Assembly (NCBI GenBank): GCA_963701955.1
Contig: OY969694.1
Coordinates: 2,542,001-2,606,000, forward strand
DNA length: 64,000 nt
DNA from: Bog-473 sp963701955
GTDB lineage: Bacteria; Actinomycetota; Acidimicrobiia; Acidimicrobiales; RAAP-2
Direction of reading: 5' to 3'
Shown: positions 27,594 to 35,820 of the stretch, in pieces
How the letters are laid out: each line of letters begins with the position of its first letter
Position numbering within the stretch: the stretch's first letter is position 1
Position numbers and translations under genes: made by a program
Notes under the pieces: model-generated
Databases searched by the model: none
What the model saw: only the letters and a program-made list of their open reading frames with translations
What the model was told of the DNA's origin: nothing

Positions 27594-28354
27594 CTACGTC
27601 GAGGCGGGCTCCGGCTTGAGCGGCTCGACGACGATCTCGTCCTTGGAGCGGTCGGCCACACCAGATGGATCACCGCCGCCACGATCGCGCCGACCAGCGG
27701 GGCGACGAGGAAGAGCCAGACCTGGCTGAGCGCCGTGCCGCCGACCACGAGGGCCGGCCCGAGGCTCCGGGCCGGGTTCACCGAGGTGCCCGTCAGCGGG
27801 ATGCCGATGAGGTGGACGATCACCAGGCCGAAGCCGATGGCGACGCCGGCGGCGCCCTGAATGGCCGCCTTGTGCGTGGCGAACAGCACCACCATGACGA
27901 AGATCGCCGTCAGGACGACCTCGATGAGGAAGGCGCCCCCCTGGCTCACCAACAGGTGCGACTCCTTGCCGTACCCGTCGGTGCCCAGGCCCTGGATCGA
28001 CTTCTTGTAGAGGGGGGACGTGGTGAACATCCAGTAGAGGAGGTAGGCCCCGGCGATGCCGCCGGCCACCTGGGCGACGATGTAGGCGACGCCCTCGCCC
28101 AGCTTCATGCGCCCCGAGGAGATGAAGCCGAGCGTGACCGCCGGGTTGACGTGGCAGCCCGAGATCGGCCCGATGGCGTAGACGAGGGCGACGAGCACCA
28201 GCCCGAAGGCCAGGGCGGTGGCGGCCACCCCGGCGGCGTAGCTCAGGCCGAAGAGCTTGAAGCCGAACGTCTCGGTGGCGACGCCGACGGCGACGACGAC
28301 CAGTATCAGCGTGCCGAGGAATTCCGCGGCGAGCTTTCTGGGATCCAGACTCAT
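27594..28354 (-). CDS. Aquaporin / MIP-family channel, one frame break near the end
   Basis: About 253 residues with six membrane helices and both pore half-helices: HVNPAVTLGF and SVNPARSLGP. It begins MSLDPRKLAAEFLGTLILVV, typical of AqpZ-like water channels. A break near 27660 changes a false tail into DRSKDEIVVEPLKPEPAST, a plausible cytoplasmic end. Two ATGs are possible; 28354 has AGGAGG at the best distance (8 nt), while 28360 is too close. Water or small solutes would pass the inner membrane; selectivity cannot be read with confidence. Confidence 0.87.
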
Positions 28355-28450
28355 GACCATGACCTCCTGTGTCCAGGCGAGGGGAGTGGACACAGGAAGT
28401 TTCGCAGCGCCTGTTGGCACAGGCGCGGATACCCGGAGCGAACTCCCAGC

Positions 28451-28922
28451 TCACAGGGCTGCCACAGGCGCTGCAGTGCGAAGCGCCCGTTGGGGTCCTA
28501 GATGGACGGCCATCGCCTTCTCGTCGGCCTCGCGCAGGCGGGTGGCCATGGCGGCCAGCATCTTGCGCGAGAGGGCCGGCACGGCGTCGAGCACGCCGTT
28601 GAACTGGCGCTGGCCCAGCACGAGCAGCGTCATGTCGGTCTCGGAGACCACCGTGGCCGAGCGGGGACGGCGGTCGAGCAGCGCCATCTCGCCGAAGTAC
28701 TGGCCCGGCCCGAGGGTGGCGACCTTGCGGTTGTTGCGCCGCACCGCCGCCTGTCCCCTTCACGATCAGGAAGAACTCACGCCCGATGGTGCCCTGCTCG
28801 CAGAGCATGCGGCCGGGCGGGACCTTCACCTCCTCGAGCGCGCGCTTGATGGTGCGCAGGTCCTTGGCCGACGAGGTGGAGAACAGCCAGATCTTGGACA
28901 GGTCGAAGTTGTCGCCGCTCAT
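28451..28922 (-). CDS. Cyclic nucleotide-binding domain protein, one frame break
   Basis: About 157 residues with a single CNB domain and no DNA-binding domain. KIWLFSTSSAKDLRTIKRAL starts it, then GRMLCEQGTIGREFFLIVKG. After a one-base insertion near 28755 come LGPGQYFGEMALLDRRPRSA (phosphate-binding cassette G-E-M-A-L-L-x-x-x-P-R-S-A) and RKMLAAMATRLREADE (C helix). It may sense cAMP or act as a stand-alone regulatory subunit. It lies upstream of the aquaporin gene on the same strand, with about 95 bp between them. Confidence 0.82.
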
Positions 28923-29011
28923 GGCGCAAACAGTACCCCTCGACCCCTCTCACGTGCTTGTTTGCGCACGGGGGTGCGCACGCGGGGGCTCAGACGGGTG
29001 TCAGGCGTGGC

Positions 29012-29351
29012 TCAGACGGCGTCGGCCCCGCGCTCGCCCGTCCGCACCCGCACCACGGTCTCGGCCGGCACGACCCAGACCTTGCCGTCGCCGATCTTCC
29101 CGGTGGCCGCGGAGGACGACGATGGCGTCGACCACGGCCTCGGCCCGGTCGTCCTCCACGAGCACCTCGACCCGGAGCTTGGGCACGAAGTCGACCGTGT
29201 ACTCGGCCCCCCGGTAGTTCTCGGTGTGCCCGTGCTGGCGCCCGAAGCCCTGCGCCTCCGTCAGGGTCATGCCGGCCACGCCCATGTTCTTCAGGACGTT
29301 CTTCACGTCGTCGAGCTTGAACGGCTTCACCACCGCAACCACGAGCTTCAT
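29012..29351 (-). CDS. glnB: P-II nitrogen regulatory protein, one frame break
   Basis: 112 residues when one extra base near 29110 is removed. It reads MKLVVAVVKPFKLDDVKNVL, EAQGFGRQHGHTENYRG, AEYTVDFVPKLRVEVLVED and ends RTGERGADAV. The T-loop keeps the modifiable tyrosine (G-A-E-Y). It is nearly the same as the GlnK-type protein at 32719-33057, so the window has two P-II paralogs, one alone here and one coupled to amtB. P-II proteins bind ATP/ADP and 2-oxoglutarate and adjust nitrogen assimilation. It is divergent from a membrane protein. Confidence 0.88.
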
Positions 29352-29521
29352 CCTGTCGCTCCTCACGATCCGCCGGGCGCGAGCGCCCACTCGAACCACG
29401 CTAGTGACGCCAGGGGAGGGCCGTCCGGCCGACGTCGAGGTGCGGTCAAAGCGCAGACCAGGCCCGTTCCGGGCGTCTCCGTGCGGGAACCCCACTTGGG
29501 GTGAGCGCTAGCCTTCCCCGA

Positions 29522-30118
29522 ATGGCCGTGAACGACGACGCCGACAATTCCGGGGGCGACGACGCGCCCCGGATGTCGGCGTGGCAGCGCATGAAGTACA
29601 CGTTCGTGCAGCCAGACGCCATCGAATCGGACAAGGCCGTCGTCGACGACCGCTCGGTCGAGGAGCTCCAGGACGCCATCCGGCGGTCCGACGACAAGGA
29701 GCGGGCGATCGGCCTGATCGCCGCCCCGTTGGCGGCCCTCGTCGGGCATCATCATCAGCTCGGCCACCATCACGAACGCCAAGAACCTCCACCAGAGCAC
29801 GACGGTCTACGTCGAGCTCACCTACGTCATCCTCGGGCATGGCGGTGCTCATCCTGGTGGCGTCGTTGCTGCGCAAGCGCCTCTTCCAGGGCGTCACGAT
29901 GGCCCTCTACGGGCTGGCCGTCTTCAACCTGCGCTTCTGGGGCTTCGGCGTGCCCTTCCTGCTCGCCGGCGCCTGGTACCTCGTGCGCGCCTACCGCCTG
30001 CAGCAGGCGCTGAAGAAGGCGGAGGCGGCCGACGCGCCGCCGCGGCCGAAGGGCGCCAACCCGAGCTCGAGCGCACCGCGGCCCCGGCCGCAACAAGCGC
30101 TACACGCCGCCGACCTAG
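29522..30118 (+). CDS. Uncharacterised membrane protein, frame breaks
   Basis: About 198 residues. It starts MAVNDDADNSGGDDAP, with a long acidic cytoplasmic head (SVEELQDAIRRSDDKERAIG). Three or four membrane helices follow: LIAAPLAALVG..., VELTYVILGMAVLILVASLL, and ALYGLAVFNLRFWGFGVPFL with LLAGAWYLVRAYRL. The tail is basic and proline-rich, ending NKRYTPPT. Breaks lie near 29746, 29838 and 30085. I recognise no named family. Its promoter region is shared with the divergent P-II gene. Confidence 0.65.
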
Positions 30119-30177
30119 AGCTCCGCCGACCTGCGGAGCCGCCCGGCCGACGAGCCCCTCAGGCCGTCCCGCGTCGC

Positions 30178-30795
30178 TCAGGTGGTGGTGGGCTCGTCCC
30201 CCGTCGTCGTCCCGCTGCGTCCGGTAGCGCAGGAACAAGCAACGCGACGAGCGCCGCCAGGATCGCCAAGAGGATCAAGGGCACCAGGAAGACGCCGCTC
30301 GATGCGTGCTCGGTGGCGACCATGGCGGCCGGCGACACGAGCGCCGGGTCGCCCGGCACCGCGATGGCGGACACCGTCGAGCCCGGCCGGTGGAAGTCGT
30401 TGCCCGGCAGCTGCTCGCTGTAGGTGTGGCCGTTCAGCGTGTACGAGCCGTGGCACACGTAGCCGACCGGGTTGCTCCCGCTGCCGCCGACGAGGCCGGT
30501 GCAGCTCGACACCGTGAACGTGACGGGGACGCCGTCGTTGTGCAGCCGGTTGTCCTGTTGGTTCTTGTGCACGCCGACGAGCGTGAAGACGACGACGAGC
30601 ACCGCCAGCGTCGACGAGGATGACCCAGACGATGATCTTCCCGAGGCGCCGCGTGTCGACGCCGCCCACGCCGGCACCGCGGAGCGCCGCCACGCGCTCG
30701 GCCGGCTCGCCCCCGGCGACGTCGTCGGGAACGCCGTCGCCGGGAACGCCGTCGTCCTTGCCGGGCTCGGGCGCCGGCGGGTCGGTGGCGGTCAT
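30178..30795 (-). CDS. Membrane protein, DUF3592-like, frame breaks
   Basis: About 205 residues: an acidic N-terminus (MTATDPPAPEPGKDDGVPGD), a first membrane helix (LAVLVVVFTLVGVHKNQ), an external domain with two cysteines (VSSCTGLVGGSGSNPVGYVC), the pattern YTLNGHTYSEQLPGNDFHRP, and a second helix (FLVPLILLAILAALVALL). This two-helix layout with an external beta domain resembles DUF3592 proteins. The likely end is RTQRDDDGDEPTTT after a break near 30235; another break is near 30620. The function is unknown. It ends close to the convergent gene at 29522-30118. Confidence 0.6.
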   Translation of the reverse strand: MTATDPPAPEPGKDDGVPGDGVPDDVAGGEPAERVAALRGAGVGGVDTRRLGKIIVWVILVDAGGARRRLHARRRAQEPTGQPAAQRRRPRHVHGVELHRPRRRQREQPGRLRVPRLVHAERPHLQRAAAGQRLPPAGLDGVRHRGAGRPGARVAGRHGRHRARIERRLPGALDPLGDPGGARRVACSCATGRSGTTTGDEPTTT

Positions 30796-30897
30796 CACGA
30801 TCGAGCGATCGTAGTGGGGTTGCCCGCCCGAGCCGGAGACGCCCCTTCGGCACCGTTCGGAGCGGCCTAAACCCTGAGATTGGGGTGAGGGGCCGGA

Positions 30898-30935
30898 TTA
30901 ACAAGCCCGAAACACACGCGTGACCATGCGGAAAC
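30898..30935 (+). promoter_or_regulatory. Four-site GlnR box upstream of amtB-glnK
   Basis: TTAAC (30898), GAAAC (30909), GTGAC (30920) and GAAAC (30931) follow one another with exact 6-bp spacers. The actinobacterial GlnR consensus is gTnAC-n6-GaAAC-n6-GtnAC-n6-GAAAC; only the first base of the first unit differs. It lies about 120 bp before the amtB start, where GlnR would activate under nitrogen limitation. Confidence 0.8.
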
Positions 30936-31056
30936 TCCTGACCTGCATTGTGTCTGCGGCGGGGAGAACCGTCAGCAGTGGCAATGCCGTACCGGCGCTG
31001 GTGTGACGCCTCGCTCACACGAGGAGCCGGGACCTATGACAGTTAGGAGAGCTTGA

Positions 31057-32685
31057 GTGATCCATCTGATTGGAGCCGCAGTTCCGGTTCCGTACCCCAG
31101 TTGGCTCAATCCGGCAGACAACACGTGGCAGATGACAGCCGCCACGTTCGTCGGCCTGATGAGTCTCCCTGGCCTGGCAGTGCTCTACGCATCGATCGTG
31201 CCCAAGAAATGGGCCGTCAATGTCCTCTCGATGATGTTCGCAGGGTTTTCCCTGGTTCTCGTCGCCTGGGTGTTGTGGGAGTACAAGCTCGGCTTCGGTT
31301 CGACCTCCATCGGCGGGGGGGTGAGAGTCGTCGACGGGTTGGTCACCCAGACGCAGAACGCGGGCACGACGGGAACCTTCACGCACTTCTTCGACAACTT
31401 CCTCGGGAAGCCAGGCGGCATCACCAACAGCCTCGGTGAACAAGGCCAGGCGATGTCGGCGGCGAACACCGCGATCCCGTTCCACTTCCCGACCGCGACG
31501 CTGGCGTACTTCCAGTTCGTGTTCGCAGCGATCACCCCGCTGCTGTTCCTCGGGAGCGTGCTCGGGCGCATCAAGTTCCTCGCCTGGTGCATCCTGGTCC
31601 CGGCATGGAGCACCTGCGTCTACTGCGTGGACGCGTTCCTGCTCTGGGGTGGCGGTTACTTCGCCCAGGAGGGCGCGCTCGACTACTCGGGTGGGTACGT
31701 CATCCACATGTCGGCCGGTGTGTCCGGCTTCGTGGCGGCCTGGGTCCTCGGGCCGAGACTCCTGCGAGATCGCCAGCATGCCTTGCCCAACAACCTCGTG
31801 ATGGCGGCCGTCGGTGCCGGCATCCTGTGGCTGGGCTGGAACGGCTTCAACGGTGGTGACCCGTACTACGCCGGTGCCAGTGCCGCTGCTGCGGTGATCA
31901 ACACGAACCTCGCCACCGGCGTCGGCGTCCTGGTGTGGATGCTCATGGACGCGCTGTTGTCCAAGGAGAAGAAGCCCACCTTCCTTGGAGGCGTGAACGG
32001 CATGATCTGCGGCTTGGTCGGGATCACACCGTGTGCAGGCTTCGTCAACGGCCGGGGCGCCATCTACATCGGCGCCATCTGCACGGCCATCGTCTGGGTC
32101 GCCTGGAACTACCTCTCGAAGGTGCGACCGTTCTCCAAGGTCGACGATGCGCTCGGTGTCATCTACACCCACGGCATGGCCGGTCTGGCCGGTGGGCTCC
32201 TGCTGGGCATCTTCGGTGACCCCAACATCCTGGTGACCGGCTGCGGCAAGCTCAACGGTGCCGGCCAGGTCGTCAACCAGGCGGCGTCGGGGGCCGGATC
32301 GCAGACGATCTACTCGACCTCGCACGGCGGCTGCTCGACCTTCAGCGTGCAGGGCCTGATGTACACCGGCTCGGCCCACCAGTTGTGGGAGCAGTTCCGA
32401 GCGGCGGTGTGGGTCATCCTGTGGTCCGCGCTGATCACCTTCATCCTCATGAAGATCATCGGCTGGATCCTCCGTGGCGCCCGCTACAAGGACGAGATCC
32501 TCGAAGTCGGCGACCTCGCCATCCACGGCGAGGAGGCCTTCCCCGAGGAGACGTTCGCCATGCGGACCGACACCAGTGGTGGCGGAGGTGGAGGCGGAGC
32601 ATTCGCCCTGGCTGGCTTGGACAAGGGAGGTTCTGGATCTCCAGAACCCAATCCATCCCCACCACCCGGTGGCGGCGGTTCCTAG
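31057..32685 (+). CDS. amtB: Ammonium transporter
   Basis: 542 residues, intact; GTG 31057 follows ggagag. About eleven membrane helices form the ammonium channel. Key text: GLMSLPGLAVLYASIVPKKW, GGYVIHMSAGVSGFVAAWVL (first pore His) and VIYTHGMAGLAGGLLLGIF (second pore His), LWLGWNGFNGGD and GRGAIYIGAICTAIVW. The protein is longer than usual (about 400-450): extra loops follow residue 80 and residue 400, and the C-terminus is a Gly/Pro-rich tail (GGGGGGGAFALAGLDKGG). It forms an operon with the P-II gene 33 bp downstream, behind the GlnR box. The P-II protein would plug the channel when nitrogen is plentiful. Confidence 0.94.
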   Translation: MIHLIGAAVPVPYPSWLNPADNTWQMTAATFVGLMSLPGLAVLYASIVPKKWAVNVLSMMFAGFSLVLVAWVLWEYKLGFGSTSIGGGVRVVDGLVTQTQNAGTTGTFTHFFDNFLGKPGGITNSLGEQGQAMSAANTAIPFHFPTATLAYFQFVFAAITPLLFLGSVLGRIKFLAWCILVPAWSTCVYCVDAFLLWGGGYFAQEGALDYSGGYVIHMSAGVSGFVAAWVLGPRLLRDRQHALPNNLVMAAVGAGILWLGWNGFNGGDPYYAGASAAAAVINTNLATGVGVLVWMLMDALLSKEKKPTFLGGVNGMICGLVGITPCAGFVNGRGAIYIGAICTAIVWVAWNYLSKVRPFSKVDDALGVIYTHGMAGLAGGLLLGIFGDPNILVTGCGKLNGAGQVVNQAASGAGSQTIYSTSHGGCSTFSVQGLMYTGSAHQLWEQFRAAVWVILWSALITFILMKIIGWILRGARYKDEILEVGDLAIHGEEAFPEETFAMRTDTSGGGGGGGAFALAGLDKGGSGSPEPNPSPPPGGGGS

Positions 32686-32718
32686 GCCCAGTCAGACAAG
32701 GACGAAAGGAGCTCAACA

Positions 32719-33057
32719 ATGAAACTGATCGTGGCAGTCCTCAAGCCGTTCAAGCTCGACGACGTCAAGGAGACCCTCAAGAACCTCGGGGTGCAGGGCA
32801 TGACCCTGACCGAGGCGCAGGGCTTCGGGCGCCAGCGAGGGCATACGGAGGTGTACCGCGGTGCGGAGTACGAGGTGGACTTCGTCCCCAAGCTCCGTGT
32901 CGAGGTGCTCGTGGACGACAGCCAGGTCGACGAGGTGGTCGACGCCATCGTCGCCTCGGCGTCGACGGGCAAGATCGGCGACGGCAAGGTGTGGGTCATC
33001 CCTGTCGAAGCCGTGGTGCGGGTGCGCACCGGAGAACGCGGGCCTGACGCGTTGTAA
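32719..33057 (+). CDS. glnK: P-II nitrogen regulatory protein, GlnK type
   Basis: 112 residues, intact, with an aaaggag ribosome site. MKLIVAVLKPFKLDDVKETL, EAQGFGRQRGHTEVYRG, AEYEVDFVPKLRVEVLVDD, IGDGKVWVIPVEAVVRVRTG. The T-loop tyrosine (G-A-E-Y) and the C-terminal ATP-contact R-V-R-T-G are present. Its place directly after amtB is the classic GlnK position, and it would bind AmtB in a 2-oxoglutarate-dependent way. A strong hairpin follows the stop. It differs from the P-II protein at 29012-29351 at a limited number of positions. Confidence 0.95.
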   Translation: MKLIVAVLKPFKLDDVKETLKNLGVQGMTLTEAQGFGRQRGHTEVYRGAEYEVDFVPKLRVEVLVDDSQVDEVVDAIVASASTGKIGDGKVWVIPVEAVVRVRTGERGPDAL

Positions 33058-33085
33058 CAGCGCAGCAGTCCTGTAGACGGTCGGT

Positions 33086-33117
33086 CAGGCCGGGGCGCGG
33101 CGAGGTGCCCCGGCCTG
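33086..33117 (+). terminator. Strong hairpin after amtB-glnK
   Basis: A perfect 11-bp GC-rich stem (CAGGCCGGGGC with GCCCCGGCCTG, 10-nt loop) starts 29 bp after the glnK stop. There is no T-run, which is common for actinobacterial terminators. It separates this operon from the convergent SPFH/RHH pair. Confidence 0.65.
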
Positions 33118-33243
33118 CCGCTGTCTGGGGGCATGTTCCGAGGGCACGCTGTTCGGGCCCGTCCGCAGGTGGCGAGCGGTGGGTGACCGGGCGGCGTGCC
33201 CTCGTGCTGTTCCCTTTTGGGTGCTGTGAGGGAGGTGCTGCGG

Positions 33244-33441
33244 TCAGTCCTGCTTGGCCGGCCGGCCCCGCTTGGGCAGCGGAGCCGCCTGCTTGGGCAT
33301 GCGGCCGGCATCGGTCAGCGCCCGGCGCAGGAGCATCTCGATCTGGGCGTTGACGCTGCGCAGGTCGTCGCTCGCCCAGCGCATGAGTGCGTCGTGGACG
33401 GCGGGATCGATGCGCAGCAGGACCTGCCGCCGTTCGCTCAC
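33244..33441 (-). CDS. Ribbon-helix-helix (Arc/CopG-like) DNA-binding protein
   Basis: 65 residues from GTG 33441. RQVLLRIDPAVHDALMRWA is the beta strand and first helix, DDLRSVNAQIEMLLRRAL the second helix with the conserved S-x-N-x-x-I, and a basic tail KRGRPAKQD follows. This is a small RHH repressor. Its GTG overlaps the stop of the SPFH gene (GTGA), so the two are translated together. A perfect 27-bp palindrome sits upstream of the operon and is the likely binding site. No toxin gene is adjacent, so it is probably an autoregulator rather than an antitoxin. Confidence 0.82.
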   Translation of the reverse strand: MSERRQVLLRIDPAVHDALMRWASDDLRSVNAQIEMLLRRALTDAGRMPKQAAPLPKRGRPAKQD

Positions 33442-34344
33442 GTATAGAGCGAACCCGTGTTCACGACCGGCGACGGCGGCTGGTCGCCGCAGAGCACCAC
33501 CATCAGGTTGCTCACCATGGCGGCGGTGCGCTCCTCGTCGAGGGTGACCACGCCACCCTCGTTCAGGCGGCTGAGCGCCATCTCGACCATGCCGACGGCG
33601 CCCTCGACGATGCGCGAGCGGGCGGACACGACGGCGTTGGCCTGCTGGCGGCGCAGCATGGCCTGGGCGATCTCCTGGGCGTAGGCGAGGTGGGAGATCC
33701 GCACCTCCACGACCTCGAGCCCGGCGATGGAGACGCGCTCCGCCACCTCGACCGCCAGCTCGCCGGCGACGACGTCGGTGGAGCCGCGCAGCGACGTGCC
33801 CGCCCCGGTGGTGTCGTCGTAGGGGTGGCTCACCGCGACGTGGCGCAGGGCGGACTCGGCCTGGACCGAGATGAAGTCGACGAAGTTGTCCACGGCGTAG
33901 GTCGACCGGGCCGTGTCGGCCACCTGCCAGACCACGATGGCGGCGATCTCGACCGGGTTGCCGTCGGCGTCGTTCACCTTGAGGTGGCCGGTCTCGAAGT
34001 TGCGCACGCGGACGCTCACCCGGCGGCGCACGGTCAGCGGGGCCGACCCACCAGAAGCCGGAGCGCCGCGCCGTCCCGATGTAGCGGCCGAAGAACTGCA
34101 CGACCGAGGTCTGCCCCGGGGGGACGATGACCAGCGAGGTGACGATCAGGACGAAGACGAGGATCGGGAGCCAGATCCAACCGGTGAGTGCTTGGCGGCG
34201 AGGATACATGCCGCCGACGCAGACGGCGAGGGCGAGGACGCCGAACCAGCCGTTGACCGAGACGGCGGGCCGCTCGGTGATGTCGACCCGGACCCCCTGG
34301 TGCCCGACTGGTGTGGCGTTGATAGGTGACTCAGCGATGCTCAT
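33438..34344 (-). CDS. SPFH (stomatin/prohibitin/band 7) domain membrane protein, one frame break
   Basis: About 302 residues. An N-terminal region holds two membrane helices (VNGWFGVLALAVCVGGMY and IWLPILVFVLIVTSLVIVPP). The SPFH domain follows: GQTSVVQFFGRYIGT, RRVSVRVRNFETGHLKVND, GNPVEIAAIVVWQVADTA, NFVDFISVQAESALRHV. The flotillin-like helical part reads HLAYAQEIAQAMLRRQQANA. A break near 34045 lies just before RRRVSVRV. Such proteins make membrane scaffolds or microdomains. The gene is the first of a two-gene unit with an RHH regulator and has a palindromic operator 18 bp before its ATG. Confidence 0.85.
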
Positions 34345-34361
34345 GGTGACTCCTCCGACAT

Positions 34362-34388
34362 AAAGTGATATCTAATAGATATCACTTT
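34362..34388. promoter_or_regulatory. Perfect 27-bp palindrome before the SPFH-RHH operon, probable operator
   Basis: Arms AAAGTGATATCT and AGATATCACTTT are exact reverse complements around AAT. It starts 18 bp upstream of the SPFH ATG, is AT-rich in a GC-rich region, and contains internal half-sites suited to paired RHH dimers. Confidence 0.7.
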
Positions 34389-34458
34389 CCGGGTCGCTTG
34401 CCTACCCCCTCTCTTGCATCGCTGCTCAGATCGAAGGCCGCTTGCATCACTTGCATGA

Positions 34459-34914
34459 TCAGCGCAGCCTCTGCAGCTCGGCATTGACCTCTCCGAGGTC
34501 GAACTCGGTCGGGTCGAAGGGCCCGCCGAACCATTCGAGAACGTCCCCATGCTCCTCATGGGAGGGATCGGCGATGGCGACGAGGAAGTCCCCGTAGCCC
34601 CAGGTCCCGCCGACGTCGTCCGGTGGGCAGGCATTGGCCCCGTCGAGGCACACCGGGTGCTTCAAAGTGGCCGACGAGCGCAGCACTTCTTCGACGACAA
34701 CGTCGTGTTCCCATGAGTCGCCAAAGTCGTACTCGAAGAGGAACGGCTGCTCGTTGCGCAAGGCCTGGAGCACGGTGATGGTCTTCTCGTCGACCTCCCC
34801 CTCGGGATAGTCGTCGAGGTGCATCCCGTACCGCGTCGCACCGACGGTGAAGGCATGCAGGTGTGCGTTCGACCAGCCCATCGCAACCAACAGGATGTCG
34901 GCCAACTTGGCCAT
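34459..34914 (-). CDS. pRiA4b ORF-3-like (IS1096 TnpR-like) protein, N-terminally short
   Basis: 151 residues from ATG 34914. It contains LADILLVAMGWSNAHLHAFT, FLFEYDFGDSWEHDVVVEEV (the family hallmark Y-D-F-G-D-x-W-x-H), PVCLDGANACPPDDVGGTWG and YGDFLVAIADPSHEEH. Full-length members carry about 25-30 more residues at the front (ending 'PPIWRR...'), and these are not found upstream in any frame I checked, so the gene looks truncated. The family was first noted on plasmids and next to IS1096. Its function is unknown. Confidence 0.8.
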   Translation of the reverse strand: MAKLADILLVAMGWSNAHLHAFTVGATRYGMHLDDYPEGEVDEKTITVLQALRNEQPFLFEYDFGDSWEHDVVVEEVLRSSATLKHPVCLDGANACPPDDVGGTWGYGDFLVAIADPSHEEHGDVLEWFGGPFDPTEFDLGEVNAELQRLR

Positions 34915-34970
34915 CCGGTGGCGAGGGCGGTCAGAAGAGCGGCACGAGCGGACGAGCTGAACGAGAAGGG

Positions 34971-35741
34971 TCAGCCGGGAGGCTGGTCGGCCTGGCGGGC
35001 CACGGCGGCAGCGGCCGCGGCGGCGGCCTCGGGGTCGCCGAGATACTCGGCCGAGTCCACTCGCAGCTCGTCGGTCAGGCGCATGCGGAAGGGGATGCCG
35101 GTCGGGACCTCGAGCTCGGTGATCTCGTCGTCGGCGATGCCCTGGAGGTGCTTGCGCAGGGCCCGGATGGAGTTGCCGTGGGCGGCGATGAGCACGGCGC
35201 CGCCACCCTCGGCCGCGGCGCCGCGCAGGTCGGGGACGACGACGGAGTCCCAGTAGGGCACGACGCGCCGGACGACGTCGGCCAGGCACTCGGTGCGGGG
35301 GAGCTGGGCCGGGTCGAGGCCGCGGTAGCGGGGGTCGCCGGCCACGTCGTAGGGGTTGTCCGGGGAGAGCGGCGGCGGCGGGGTGTCGTAGCTGCGGCGC
35401 CAGAGCTGGAGCTGGTCGGCCCCGAACTCCGCCTTGACGGCGGCCTTGTTCTTCCCCTGCAGGTCCCCGTAGTGGCGCTCGTTGAGGCGCCAGTCCCGGC
35501 GGACGGGGAGCCAGCTGCGGCCCGCCGCGGCCAGGGCCAGCTCGGCGGTGCGGATGGCCCGGGTCAGGACCGAGGTGTGCAGGACCCGCAGGTCGAGGTC
35601 CTCGGTGGCGCCCAGGAGCTCGCCGCCGGCCCGGGCCTCGGCCTCCCCGGCGGGGGTGAGGTCGACGTCGACCCAGCCCGTGAAGAGGTTCTCGGCGTTC
35701 CAGGTGGACTGCCCGTGACGGAGGAGGACCAGATCGAGCAC
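34971..35741 (-). CDS. gpmA: 2,3-bisphosphoglycerate-dependent phosphoglycerate mutase
   Basis: 256 residues, intact. It interconverts 3- and 2-phosphoglycerate in glycolysis. LVLLRHGQSTWNAENLFTGW carries the phosphohistidine R-H-G; WRLNERHYGDLQGKNKAAVK has the second active-site Glu-Arg-His-Tyr-Gly; VLIAAHGNSIRALRKHL has the second catalytic His. DVDLTPAGEAEARAGG is also typical. Length matches the dPGM family (about 250). The C-terminal run of alanines is normal for a high-GC host. It is divergent from the heat-shock operon and shares the 275-bp region before dnaK. Confidence 0.94.
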   Translation of the reverse strand: MLDLVLLRHGQSTWNAENLFTGWVDVDLTPAGEAEARAGGELLGATEDLDLRVLHTSVLTRAIRTAELALAAAGRSWLPVRRDWRLNERHYGDLQGKNKAAVKAEFGADQLQLWRRSYDTPPPPLSPDNPYDVAGDPRYRGLDPAQLPRTECLADVVRRVVPYWDSVVVPDLRGAAAEGGGAVLIAAHGNSIRALRKHLQGIADDEITELEVPTGIPFRMRLTDELRVDSAEYLGDPEAAAAAAAAVARQADQPPG

Positions 35742-35820
35742 GGGACCAGCGTAGGTGGGTCCGGCGGCAGGGTGTAAACCACCAGCTCAGGCCGGGTAGA
35801 ATCGGCGTGGTGGCCTTGCA

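Noticed and set aside
29390..29415. GlnR box ahead of the solitary P-II gene
   Set aside because: Only GAACC-N6-GTGAC is present, with one unit imperfect and in the opposite sense to the gene, so the support is too weak to call.
31015..32526. 503-codon open frame antisense to amtB
   Set aside because: AmtB on the plus strand has clear family motifs throughout; the antisense text is low-complexity Asp/His/Glu/Arg and matches nothing.
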